Shown here: piece after piece, positions 18,009 to 25,218 of the stretch
Numbering within the stretch: position 1 is the stretch's first letter
How the letters are laid out: every line of letters begins with the position of its first letter
Source: RUG11198 sp964600615
GTDB taxonomy: Bacteria > Bacillota_I > Bacilli_A > RF39 > UBA660
Length of the DNA stretch: 33,019 nt
Direction of reading: 5' to 3'
NCBI GenBank assembly: GCA_964600615.1
Contig: CAZRJK010000015.1
Span: 1-33,019 of the forward strand
The notes under the pieces: generated by a model
Seen by the model: the letters and a program-made list of their open reading frames with translations, nothing else
What the model was told of the DNA's origin: nothing
Database searches by the model: none
Program-made: the position numbers and the translations under genes

Positions 18009-18800
18009 AATATTATAATTACTATGACTATTTATGAATCTTTTTAATAATATATATTCTTCTTCTGTTATATGGTTTAATTTATTAATATCTAGATTTA
18101 TATTATTTATATCTGTTATTTGTAATTTATTTATAATGTTTTTTAATGATATAGTTTCATCTAGGGTATAACCATTAGTTAGTTTAGCATTTATATCATG
18201 TTTTAATATTTTGTAATTTTTCTTTCTATTCTCTTTGTTTTTATCTTCAAAGATAATACTACAATCTTTACCATTTATTAGTTTATGTTTTTTATTATAG
18301 ATATTTATGATAATATTTTTACTTATATAGTTTAAACATATTAAGTTTAAATATACTATAAATGCTATTATGTTAATATTTATTAGTTTTACTATTATTA
18401 ATGGATTAGTAATAAAGTAATTACTTTTAATTCCAGTTACTAGTATTAGATTTAATAATAATATAATAGTATTTATTCCATATAATGATTTATTTAAGAT
18501 TTTATATGATTTATTAATTTTTTTGTTTACTGTTATAAGCATTATGATATTACTTATTATTAATATTACTATATATAATCTTAATGATATTAGTTTTAAG
18601 GCAAAGATATAGTTAAATGTTTCATTAAAGAAATATAATCCTATAGTAGTTAATAATATATATATTAAGATAAAGAATAGTTTTATAGTTTTATTTAATT
18701 CTTTTTTGTTTACCATTAATAATAATGATATTAATAGTAAGATACAGGTTATTATATAATTTATATTTATTGTTTTAATAAAACTTATTATATTTTCCAT
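17997..18800 (-). CDS. Unknown five-TM membrane protein, last gene of the sortase operon
   Basis: I do not recognise this 267-residue protein. The N-terminal two thirds are extremely hydrophobic, with about five transmembrane helices (roughly 13-29, 38-58, 70-98, 108-126, 132-156). A basic cytoplasmic tail follows, starting near KKHKLINGKD. Residues 210-267 (from YTLDE, through LDINKLN and EEEYILLK, to SHSN) resemble the end of the preceding protein, so the two are probably distant paralogues with the same topology. It starts 11 bases after the preceding stop, with AAAGGAG in between. Position in the operon suggests a role in surface-protein assembly or its control, but nothing in the sequence names a function. 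Confidence 0.8.
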   Translation of the reverse strand: MENIISFIKTININYIITCILLLISLLLMVNKKELNKTIKLFFILIYILLTTIGLYFFNETFNYIFALKLISLRLYIVILIISNIIMLITVNKKINKSYKILNKSLYGINTIILLLNLILVTGIKSNYFITNPLIIVKLININIIAFIVYLNLICLNYISKNIIINIYNKKHKLINGKDCSIIFEDKNKENRKKNYKILKHDINAKLTNGYTLDETISLKNIINKLQITDINNINLDINKLNHITEEEYILLKRFINSHSNYNIKAE

Positions 18801-18811
18801 ATTTACTCCTT

Positions 18812-19855
18812 TTAATTAGAATAATTTTTTAGCATTAATTTGAATAAATTATATTCTTCTTCAGAATATTTATTTTTTAATCTATATTCTAATTCTTTAT
18901 CTATTGATATTATATTACTATGATTAGTTTCTCTTATATCTTTTAAGATTTTATTAAAGATTCTATAATCATTTAAGGTATAATTATCTTTTTCTTTTTC
19001 TTCTTCTACTTCATGTATTATAGGTAATCCATTATTTAATAATTGATTTAATAATTCTTCACTGTTTACTTTTGGTTCTTCTATTTTTATTTCTTCTTTT
19101 TCTTCTGGTCTAGAAGCAAATATTAAATCATTTAAACTGAATGTATCCTCTAATATTTTTGACTCTTCAGTAGCATAAATATATTTTTCTTTTGGCTCTT
19201 CTGGTTGAGGTTCTTCTTGTTTTATATCTTCTACTACTAGTGTATTATTTAATACTATGTTATTATTAGGTATTTCTATTTTCTTTAGTTCCATAGCTTC
19301 AGTTATTTTACTTGTTGTATAGATTATTGTTCTTGTTAGGATCCATAATAGAAATACAATCATAGTTAATTCTAATAATATTATTAAACTTGTATTAGAG
19401 AATAATGATTTTTTTACAAAGATATCTATTTTATTAGTTGCTACTATATTTGTTATTAGGATAAATAGAAATTGTGTTATTCCTAAATAAATATAGTTAG
19501 TTAATTTATATGGTTTTTCTTCTTTATTTAGAATACTTTTAATAGTTATTATATCCATTGTTAATATAACAAATAAGTATGTATATATTGATGGGAAATA
19601 GATATTAGTAAAGAAATTAGTTGATATATTATCAAGTATTTTACCTAATTCTTTGAAGTTAGTTACAATACCTGTTATTCCTAATGCTATATAATTTAAT
19701 ACTAAAAAGATTAAATATTTTTTTCTTTTTAATTTTTTAGTAATTAATAATAGAGTTAATATTAGTGTTATTATTATAAAAACTGAATAAAAGGTATTTT
19801 TACTTATTATATTCCATAAGCAAATTAACTTTTCTATTATTGATGTATATTTCAT
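18812..19855 (-). CDS. Unknown five-TM membrane protein with long acidic cytoplasmic tail, sortase-linked
   Basis: This 347-residue protein is not recognised. It has about five transmembrane helices (roughly 20-37, 46-64, 90-108, 125-145, 155-180), then a tail of some 160 residues. The tail includes an acidic, Pro/Glu-rich low-complexity part (EEPQPEEPKEK, EEKEEIKIEEPK) and ends in a predicted helical module (291-347: YTLND, NIISIDKELEY, EEEYNLFK, NYSN) that is similar to the end of the next protein. A run of six G upstream of the ATG at 19855 is the ribosome-binding site. It follows the sortase gene by 18 bases and precedes the other membrane protein by 11. Charge suggests the tail is cytoplasmic and could be a docking platform; that is inference. 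Confidence 0.8.
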   Translation of the reverse strand: MKYTSIIEKLICLWNIISKNTFYSVFIIITLILTLLLITKKLKRKKYLIFLVLNYIALGITGIVTNFKELGKILDNISTNFFTNIYFPSIYTYLFVILTMDIITIKSILNKEEKPYKLTNYIYLGITQFLFILITNIVATNKIDIFVKKSLFSNTSLIILLELTMIVFLLWILTRTIIYTTSKITEAMELKKIEIPNNNIVLNNTLVVEDIKQEEPQPEEPKEKYIYATEESKILEDTFSLNDLIFASRPEEKEEIKIEEPKVNSEELLNQLLNNGLPIIHEVEEEKEKDNYTLNDYRIFNKILKDIRETNHSNIISIDKELEYRLKNKYSEEEYNLFKLMLKNYSN

Positions 19856-19873
19856 ATTATCCCCCCTTTTTTA

Positions 19874-20521
19874 TTATTCTATATTTATTAAATTCATTAT
19901 ATATATAGTTTGGGTTGTTTCATCGTCTTTTGTACATGTTATTAGTGTTAATGTATTTTGTGATTTATCTCTATATATAGTTACTGTACCATCTTTGGCA
20001 TCAGTATAAATATTATTTATTTGATAGTTATATCTTCTACCATTATATGTAATTGTTGCTATATCTCCTTTTACTAATTGATAAAGATTAGCAAAGTAAC
20101 TATTACTATAATTTCCTGAGTGACCGATAATGATGACATTACCTTTCTCTTCATCTGGGTAAGAAGATACTCCTAATATTTTTATATTAAACTTAACATT
20201 ATTAAGTGATGATTCTTTGCTATAAAATCCTTTGTTTAATCCTATTTTAGGTATTTCTAAGGTACCTATATAAGGTTCATAGTATTCTTCTTGTTGTGTT
20301 TCTTGTTCGGTAGTATCATTGCTATTTTCCTCTTCTTCTTCTTTTTGTTCTTCTTGTGGTTCTTCTTCGACTAAATTTTCTTCAGGTATTGATAATTCCA
20401 TATTCATGGCACTGAATACTTGTTCTCTTTTATCACTTATATAATTACTTAATAATAGGCCAAAACCTATTACGATAAGTATTAATCCTGAAGCTATTTT
20501 TATTTTTAAGTTATTTTTCAT
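19874..20521 (-). CDS. Sortase family transpeptidase (class A/D-like, post-Cys Arg not seen)
   Basis: Sortases cut surface proteins at a C-terminal sorting motif and join them to the wall or to each other. The 215-residue protein has an N-terminal membrane anchor (about 5-25), an acidic Glu-rich linker (about 43-84) and the sortase barrel from IGTLEIPKIGLN onward. Catalytic His134 is in VIIIGHSG and Cys196 in TLITC, so it is a single-pass enzyme facing outward. The Arg that normally follows the Cys by about 8-13 residues is missing: the segment after it (TKDDETTQTIYI) and the rest of the protein contain no Arg. The ATG at 20521 overlaps the adhesin gene by 11 bases, indicating coupling; a TTG six codons upstream is less likely. 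Its probable substrate is the adhesin encoded just upstream. Confidence 0.9.
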   Translation of the reverse strand: MKNNLKIKIASGLILIVIGFGLLLSNYISDKREQVFSAMNMELSIPEENLVEEEPQEEQKEEEEENSNDTTEQETQQEEYYEPYIGTLEIPKIGLNKGFYSKESSLNNVKFNIKILGVSSYPDEEKGNVIIIGHSGNYSNSYFANLYQLVKGDIATITYNGRRYNYQINNIYTDAKDGTVTIYRDKSQNTLTLITCTKDDETTQTIYIMNLINIE

Positions 20522-21743
20522 TTTTATAATTTTTAGCAACGAATATTGTACCTACTACTAATAGTAATGTACCTATTAATGAAGATGCTATTGTTTTATG
20601 TGTTCCAGTTGGTGGAACAGGTATTACTTCTTTAGGTATTTTTTTCTTTTCATTATACATTACTACTTTTGTTTCTACTTTATTATTTTTTACTGTGAAT
20701 TTTATAGTTTCTTCACTTAATTTATAGCCATAAGGTGCTTGTATTTCTGTTAAAGTATAATTTCCATCTTTTAAATATATTTCATGTGGTTTATTTGTAG
20801 ATATAAAACTTTCTATAATATTACCATTTTCATCTTTTATTACTAATTTAGCTCCTGGTAATTCTCCTTTAGTTGCTATATCTTGTTTACTAATTAATAC
20901 TTTATTTAATGCTATAGTACCATTTAATTTATCATTTGCTGTTAATGTTTCTTTATAAGTTGCAGCCATTATTTGATAATTACTATTACTTGGTACATAT
21001 TTATAAGATCTATATATATCTTTACTTACTGATACATTTAAAATAATATTTAAATTTTTAGTTATTTCGTTAGTAGGTATTTTAACTATTATTTTATTAT
21101 TGTTTAATTCATAAGTTGTATTTTCTGTTTTGTTATCAATTGAAATATTATAATTAGTTTCTGTACTATTTATTGCTATTTCATTTGATATATAATAGTT
21201 ATTTTCCTCTTTAAACGTTAATTCTCCTTCTAATTTAATAGTAGGATTATTTGTATTATTTTCTGTTTTGCTTTTAGCGGTATTTACGATATTATAGATT
21301 CTATCTTTTACTTCTTGGTTGCTTTCTAAATTTTCTTTAAAAGTATTAATAGTATATGAATACTCCATTAATCCTTTATCTTGCATATATATCCATAATG
21401 CTGTTTGATAGATGAAATAATCATTATCGTTTGATACTTTTGATCCTTCTTCTAAGATGTAATTTATACCAGCATCAGTATATTCATCTGATTTAGTGTA
21501 ACTTACTGATGTTGGTACTGCTTTGGCATATTCCATGCAATATACATATTTTCCTTCTGTTGTATTTTTTACGTGAAAGTCTTGAGGAAAAGATGTTGGA
21601 GTATTTTCTAATATATGGTTTGTTATACTAATTGTATTTGGAGCTGTAGCAGCAAATACGTTGTTAACTCCTATTAATATTATTAGTATACTTAGTGTTA
21701 TTTTCTTCATTAAAGTGCTTATTTTATTAATTTTTCCTTTCAT
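20511..21743 (-). CDS. Small thioester/CnaB surface protein with VPPTG sorting signal
   Basis: This 410-residue surface protein is the likely substrate of the adjacent sortase. Order: a signal peptide (about 1-31, cleavage after VFA); a thioester domain with Cys69 (VYCMEY) and Gln113 (IYQTALW); a connecting beta-rich region ending SYKYVPSNSNYQIMAATY-like; one CnaB/SpaA domain (about 282-365) with Lys in ISKQD, Glu in LTEIQAP and Asn in VVMYNE; then VPPTG (376-380), a hydrophobic stretch and the basic tail AKNYKNEK. It is effectively a one-repeat version of the giant adhesin at 2146-6615, with the same signal-peptide exit (TAPN) and thioester sequence. CAGGGAGG upstream supports the ATG at 21743 rather than Met12. 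It heads the operon and has a strong promoter. Confidence 0.93.
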   Translation of the reverse strand: MKGKINKISTLMKKITLSILIILIGVNNVFAATAPNTISITNHILENTPTSFPQDFHVKNTTEGKYVYCMEYAKAVPTSVSYTKSDEYTDAGINYILEEGSKVSNDNDYFIYQTALWIYMQDKGLMEYSYTINTFKENLESNQEVKDRIYNIVNTAKSKTENNTNNPTIKLEGELTFKEENNYYISNEIAINSTETNYNISIDNKTENTTYELNNNKIIVKIPTNEITKNLNIILNVSVSKDIYRSYKYVPSNSNYQIMAATYKETLTANDKLNGTIALNKVLISKQDIATKGELPGAKLVIKDENGNIIESFISTNKPHEIYLKDGNYTLTEIQAPYGYKLSEETIKFTVKNNKVETKVVMYNEKKKIPKEVIPVPPTGTHKTIASSLIGTLLLVVGTIFVAKNYKNEK

Positions 21744-21772
21744 AATTATACCTCCCTGAAATTTGGCTTAAT

Positions 21773-21801
21773 ATGTTAACATTTATTTTACTTTTTGTCA
21801 A
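21773..21801 (-). promoter_or_regulatory. Near-consensus promoter of the adhesin-sortase operon
   Basis: Minus strand: perfect TTGACA (21796-21801), a 17-base spacer, and TAACAT (21773-21778). The sequence around the -35 (ACTTGACAAAA) is identical to that in front of the giant adhesin gene. It lies back to back with the clpB promoter and its CIRCE-like repeat. Confidence 0.83.
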
Positions 21802-21818
21802 GTATTTTTGTTATTATT

Positions 21819-21845
21819 TTAGCAATCTATATTGACAATTGCTAA
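21819..21845. promoter_or_regulatory. CIRCE-like inverted repeat (putative HrcA operator)
   Basis: TTAGCAATC, nine bases, then AATTGCTAA: total 27 bases, the exact arm-spacer-arm geometry of CIRCE (TTAGCACTC-N9-GAGTGCTAA), with 8/9 and 7/9 matches. With one flanking pair of bases on each side the perfect inverted repeat is 10 bp (TTTTAGCAAT and ATTGCTAAAA). It covers the -35 of the clpB promoter, a good position for repression. That HrcA binds it is inference; hrcA is not in the window. Confidence 0.72.
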
Positions 21846-21859
21846 AATGGTGCTATAAT
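21832..21859 (+). promoter_or_regulatory. Promoter of clpB
   Basis: Perfect TTGACA (21832-21837) and perfect TATAAT (21854-21859), spaced 16 bases, with TGC making an extended -10. It is followed by AGGAAGGAGATG, a strong ribosome-binding site, before the ATG at 21884. This is the closest to consensus in the window, consistent with a gene held down by a repressor. Confidence 0.9.
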
Positions 21860-21883
21860 CTATTTTAGGAAGGAGATGTAAAG

Positions 21884-23995
21884 ATGAATAATAATAATCC
21901 TTATGAAGAAAATTTAGAGAATGTATTAGAGAAATATGGTCGCGATATTACAGAACAATCTAGAAATGGAAAGATTGATCCTGTTATTGGTCGTGATGAT
22001 GAAATTAGAAGTATTACTAGAATATTATCTCGTAAAACAAAGAATAATCCTGTTTTAATTGGTGAACCTGGTGTTGGTAAGACAGCTATTGTAGAAGGTC
22101 TTGCTAATAGAATTATTAAGGGTGATGTTCCTAATAGTTTAAAAGATAAGACAATATGGGAATTAGATATGGGTGCTTTAATTGCAGGTGCTAAATATCG
22201 TGGTGAGTTTGAAGACAGATTGAAAGCTGTATTAAAAAAAGTAAAAGAATCTGATGGTAATATTATTATGTTTATTGATGAGATTCATATGATTGTAGGA
22301 GCTGGGGCTATAGAGGGAGCAATGGATGCTGGTAATATGTTAAAGCCAATGCTTGCTCGTGGTGAAGTACATTGTATAGGAGCTACTACTTTAAATGAAT
22401 ATCGTAAATATATTGAAAAAGATGGTGCTTTAGAAAGAAGATTTCAAAAAGTACAGGTTAATGAACCTACGGTATTAGATACTATTACTATTCTTAGGGG
22501 GTTAAAATCTAGATTTGAAGTATATCATGGTGTTAATATTAAGGATAAGGCTTTAGTAGCGGCTGCTACTCTATCTGATAGATATATTACTTCGAGATTT
22601 TTACCCGATAAGGCTATTGATTTAGTTGATGAAGCTTGTGCTACTATAAAGGTACAGATGGAGTCTGTTCCTACGGAATTAGATACTCTTACGCGTAATA
22701 TTATGCAATTACAAATAGAAAAAGAAGCTTTAAAGAAAGAATCTGATGATATATCTCTTAATAGAATTAAAGAAATTGATAAGCAATTAGATAGTTTAAA
22801 AGATAAGGAAAATACTTTAAGAAATAATTGGGAAGATGAAAAAAATATTAATAGTTTAATTAGTGATAAAAAGAAAGAGATAGAAGAAGCTAATTATAAA
22901 TTAGAAAATGCTTTAAATAATTATGATTTAGATAATGCTGCTAGATTAAGACATGGTGTTATTCCTAAATTAGAAAGTGAACTTAACGAATTACAAAAGA
23001 AAAATAAATCTGATATTTTATCTGATACTGTAGATGATGAGGATATTGCTAAGATTATTTCTAAGTGGACTTCTATTCCTGTAAGTAAATTAGTTGGTAG
23101 TGAGAAGGATAAACTTCTTAATTTGGAAGCTAATATGAAGAAAAGAGTCATGGGTCAAGATAAGGCTATTAACTTAGTTAGTGAAGCTATTATTAGAGCT
23201 AGAGCGGGTATTAAAGATCCTAATAGGCCTATTGGTTCATTTATATTTCTAGGTCCTACTGGTGTTGGTAAGACAGAAGTTGCTAGAACTTTAGCTTATG
23301 AATTGTTTGATGATGAGAGACATATGATTAGGATTGATATGAGTGAATATATGGAAGCTCATAGTGTAGCACGTTTGATTGGTTCTCCTCCAGGATATGT
23401 AGGATATGATGATGGTGGACAATTAACGGAAGCTGTTAGGAGAAATCCCTACTCTATAGTTTTATTTGATGAAATTGAAAAAGCTCATAAAGATGTATTC
23501 AATATTTTATTACAAATATTAGATGATGGTAGAATTACTGATAGTCAAGGTAGAACAGTTGATTTTAAGAATACTATTATTATTATGACTAGTAATTTAG
23601 GTAGTGATTATATTTTAGAGAATGAGTCTAATAGTGATGATTTAGTTATGCAAGAATTAAGAAATACTTTTAGACCAGAATTTATTAATCGTATAGATGA
23701 GATAATTATATTTAATTCTTTATCTAAAGAGGTAGTTTATTCTATTTTAGATAAGATAATTCATGATATAGAAGTAAGACTTAGTGATAAACGTATTAGT
23801 ATTAATATTACTGATAAGGCTAAGAAATATATTATTGATAATTCATATGATGAGAAATTTGGAGCTAGACCTATAAAGAGATATGTTCAAAGGAATGTAG
23901 AAACTTTAATTGCTAATGAAATTATTAGTGATAATATTAAATACAATAGTTCTATTACGATTGATATTGATGAAGATAAATTAATTTTAAAATAA
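21884..23995 (+). CDS. clpB: ClpB disaggregase lacking the N-terminal domain
   Basis: ClpB is a hexameric AAA+ chaperone that pulls aggregated proteins apart with DnaK. The 703 residues begin almost directly with the first ATPase domain (YGRDITEQSRNGKIDPVIGRD at 18-38). Seen: Walker A GEPGVGKT (60-67), Walker B IMFIDEIH, then the coiled-coil middle domain characteristic of ClpB (about 262-385), the second Walker A GPTGVGKT (457-464), Walker B IVLFDEIEKAH, and the C-terminal sensor-2 region (GARPIKRYVQ). The usual N-terminal Clp_N domain of about 140 residues is absent. GGAAGGAGATG at proper spacing, and a consensus promoter 25 bases upstream, show that this is the true start and not a misannotated truncation. 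A CIRCE-like operator overlaps the promoter, implying heat-shock control. Confidence 0.95.
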   Translation: MNNNNPYEENLENVLEKYGRDITEQSRNGKIDPVIGRDDEIRSITRILSRKTKNNPVLIGEPGVGKTAIVEGLANRIIKGDVPNSLKDKTIWELDMGALIAGAKYRGEFEDRLKAVLKKVKESDGNIIMFIDEIHMIVGAGAIEGAMDAGNMLKPMLARGEVHCIGATTLNEYRKYIEKDGALERRFQKVQVNEPTVLDTITILRGLKSRFEVYHGVNIKDKALVAAATLSDRYITSRFLPDKAIDLVDEACATIKVQMESVPTELDTLTRNIMQLQIEKEALKKESDDISLNRIKEIDKQLDSLKDKENTLRNNWEDEKNINSLISDKKKEIEEANYKLENALNNYDLDNAARLRHGVIPKLESELNELQKKNKSDILSDTVDDEDIAKIISKWTSIPVSKLVGSEKDKLLNLEANMKKRVMGQDKAINLVSEAIIRARAGIKDPNRPIGSFIFLGPTGVGKTEVARTLAYELFDDERHMIRIDMSEYMEAHSVARLIGSPPGYVGYDDGGQLTEAVRRNPYSIVLFDEIEKAHKDVFNILLQILDDGRITDSQGRTVDFKNTIIIMTSNLGSDYILENESNSDDLVMQELRNTFRPEFINRIDEIIIFNSLSKEVVYSILDKIIHDIEVRLSDKRISINITDKAKKYIIDNSYDEKFGARPIKRYVQRNVETLIANEIISDNIKYNSSITIDIDEDKLILK

Positions 23996-24020
23996 AAAAA
24001 GAAGGTTACCTTCTTTTTTT
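23994..24020. terminator. Bidirectional terminator between clpB and trhP2
   Basis: A symmetrical hairpin with 12-bp arms (23994-24005 and 24009-24020) and a three-base loop, A-run on one side and T-run on the other. It can stop clpB transcripts (plus) and the map-trmR-trhP operon (minus). Confidence 0.9.
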
Positions 24021-25218
24021 ATATTACTTTTATTCGCATTATATTATCTTTATAGACTTTTTTATCTAATTTAAATTTTACTATTTGTTCAGGATGATTT
24101 GCTACTTCTATTTTATTATTATCTTCATCATATATATCTGGTATAGTAAAAGTAAATGTTTTGATATTTGGTCCAAATATTTCTACTTTATCTCCTTTTT
24201 TGAAGTAGTTTCTTTGAGTTAGAGTTACTTCTTTGGTTTTATCATTATAATCTAAGATAATACCTAAGAAATCTTGATTAGATTCTTCTTTTCTACCACT
24301 AAAGTATTGTTCTCTTTTAGTGGTTTTTTTATTGAAGAAGTGATCAGTACTTTCTCTATTAGCTACTCTATTTAATATTTTGCTATAGTAAGATATTTTT
24401 TCTTTAGTTAAGGTTTTATTGTAATAATTATCTATAGCTTCTCTATAAGTACTTATTACTGTTGCTATGTAGTAGAAACTTCTCATTCTTCCTTCTACTT
24501 TTAGAGAAGTTATTCCTAAATCTATCATATCAGGTAGATATTTTATCATAGATAAGTCTTTGGTTGACATAGTAAATTCATTCTTATTATCTATTTTTTT
24601 ATTATCTTTTTCTAATGGAAAGCACCATCTACATATTTGGGCACATGCTCCTCTATTGGCATCTCTATTGGTAAAATAATTTGATAATACGCATCTTCCT
24701 GAATAGGCTGAGCACATTGCTCCATGTAAGAAGCATTCTACTTCCATTCCCGTATTATTTATAATATCTTTAATATCTGTTTTAGAGCATTCTCTTGCTA
24801 AGACTACTCTTTCTACTCCTAATTCTTTCCAATACATTACGGCTTCTCTATTAGCAGTAGATGCTTGGGTAGAAATGTGTATTTTTAAATTAATATTATT
24901 ATCTTTTACTATATCAATAATACTTGGATCAGATACTATAATAGCATCTACTTTATAGTTTTCTAATTCTTTTAAATATTCTATTAATCCTTTATAATCT
25001 TCATTATGAAATACTATATTTACTGTTACATATATTTTTTTATTTAGTTTATGGGCAAATTCACAGGCTTCTTTTATTTCTTCATTAGAAAAATTTATAG
25101 CGTTAGCTCTTAGAGAGTAATCTTTTCCTCCTAGATAAACAGCATCTGCTCCATATAGGAAGGCTATTTTTAATCTTTCTAGGTTACCAGCAGGAGCTAA
25201 TAATTCTATTTTATTCAT
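24019..25218 (-). CDS. trhP2: TrhP2-like U32 protein, tRNA U34 5-hydroxylation
   Basis: This 399-residue member of the U32 'peptidase' family is most like Bacillus YrrO (TrhP2), which with YrrN is needed for prephenate-dependent hydroxylation of uridine 34 in tRNA. Seen: IELLAPAGNLERLKIAFLYGADAVYLGG at the N-terminus; the U32 signature ECFLHGAMCSAYSGRC (about 160-175), followed by GACAQICRWC, giving four or five Cys that would bind an iron-sulfur cluster; DLSMIKYLPDMIDLGITSLKVEGRMRS; and a C-terminal beta domain (about 310-399) typical of the longer U32 subgroup. It overlaps the upstream trhP1-like gene by eight bases. Gene order trmR, trhP1, trhP2 equals Bacillus yrrM, yrrN, yrrO, the main reason to prefer tRNA modification over protease activity. 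Confidence 0.9.
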   Translation of the reverse strand: MNKIELLAPAGNLERLKIAFLYGADAVYLGGKDYSLRANAINFSNEEIKEACEFAHKLNKKIYVTVNIVFHNEDYKGLIEYLKELENYKVDAIIVSDPSIIDIVKDNNINLKIHISTQASTANREAVMYWKELGVERVVLARECSKTDIKDIINNTGMEVECFLHGAMCSAYSGRCVLSNYFTNRDANRGACAQICRWCFPLEKDNKKIDNKNEFTMSTKDLSMIKYLPDMIDLGITSLKVEGRMRSFYYIATVISTYREAIDNYYNKTLTKEKISYYSKILNRVANRESTDHFFNKKTTKREQYFSGRKEESNQDFLGIILDYNDKTKEVTLTQRNYFKKGDKVEIFGPNIKTFTFTIPDIYDEDNNKIEVANHPEQIVKFKLDKKVYKDNIMRIKVI

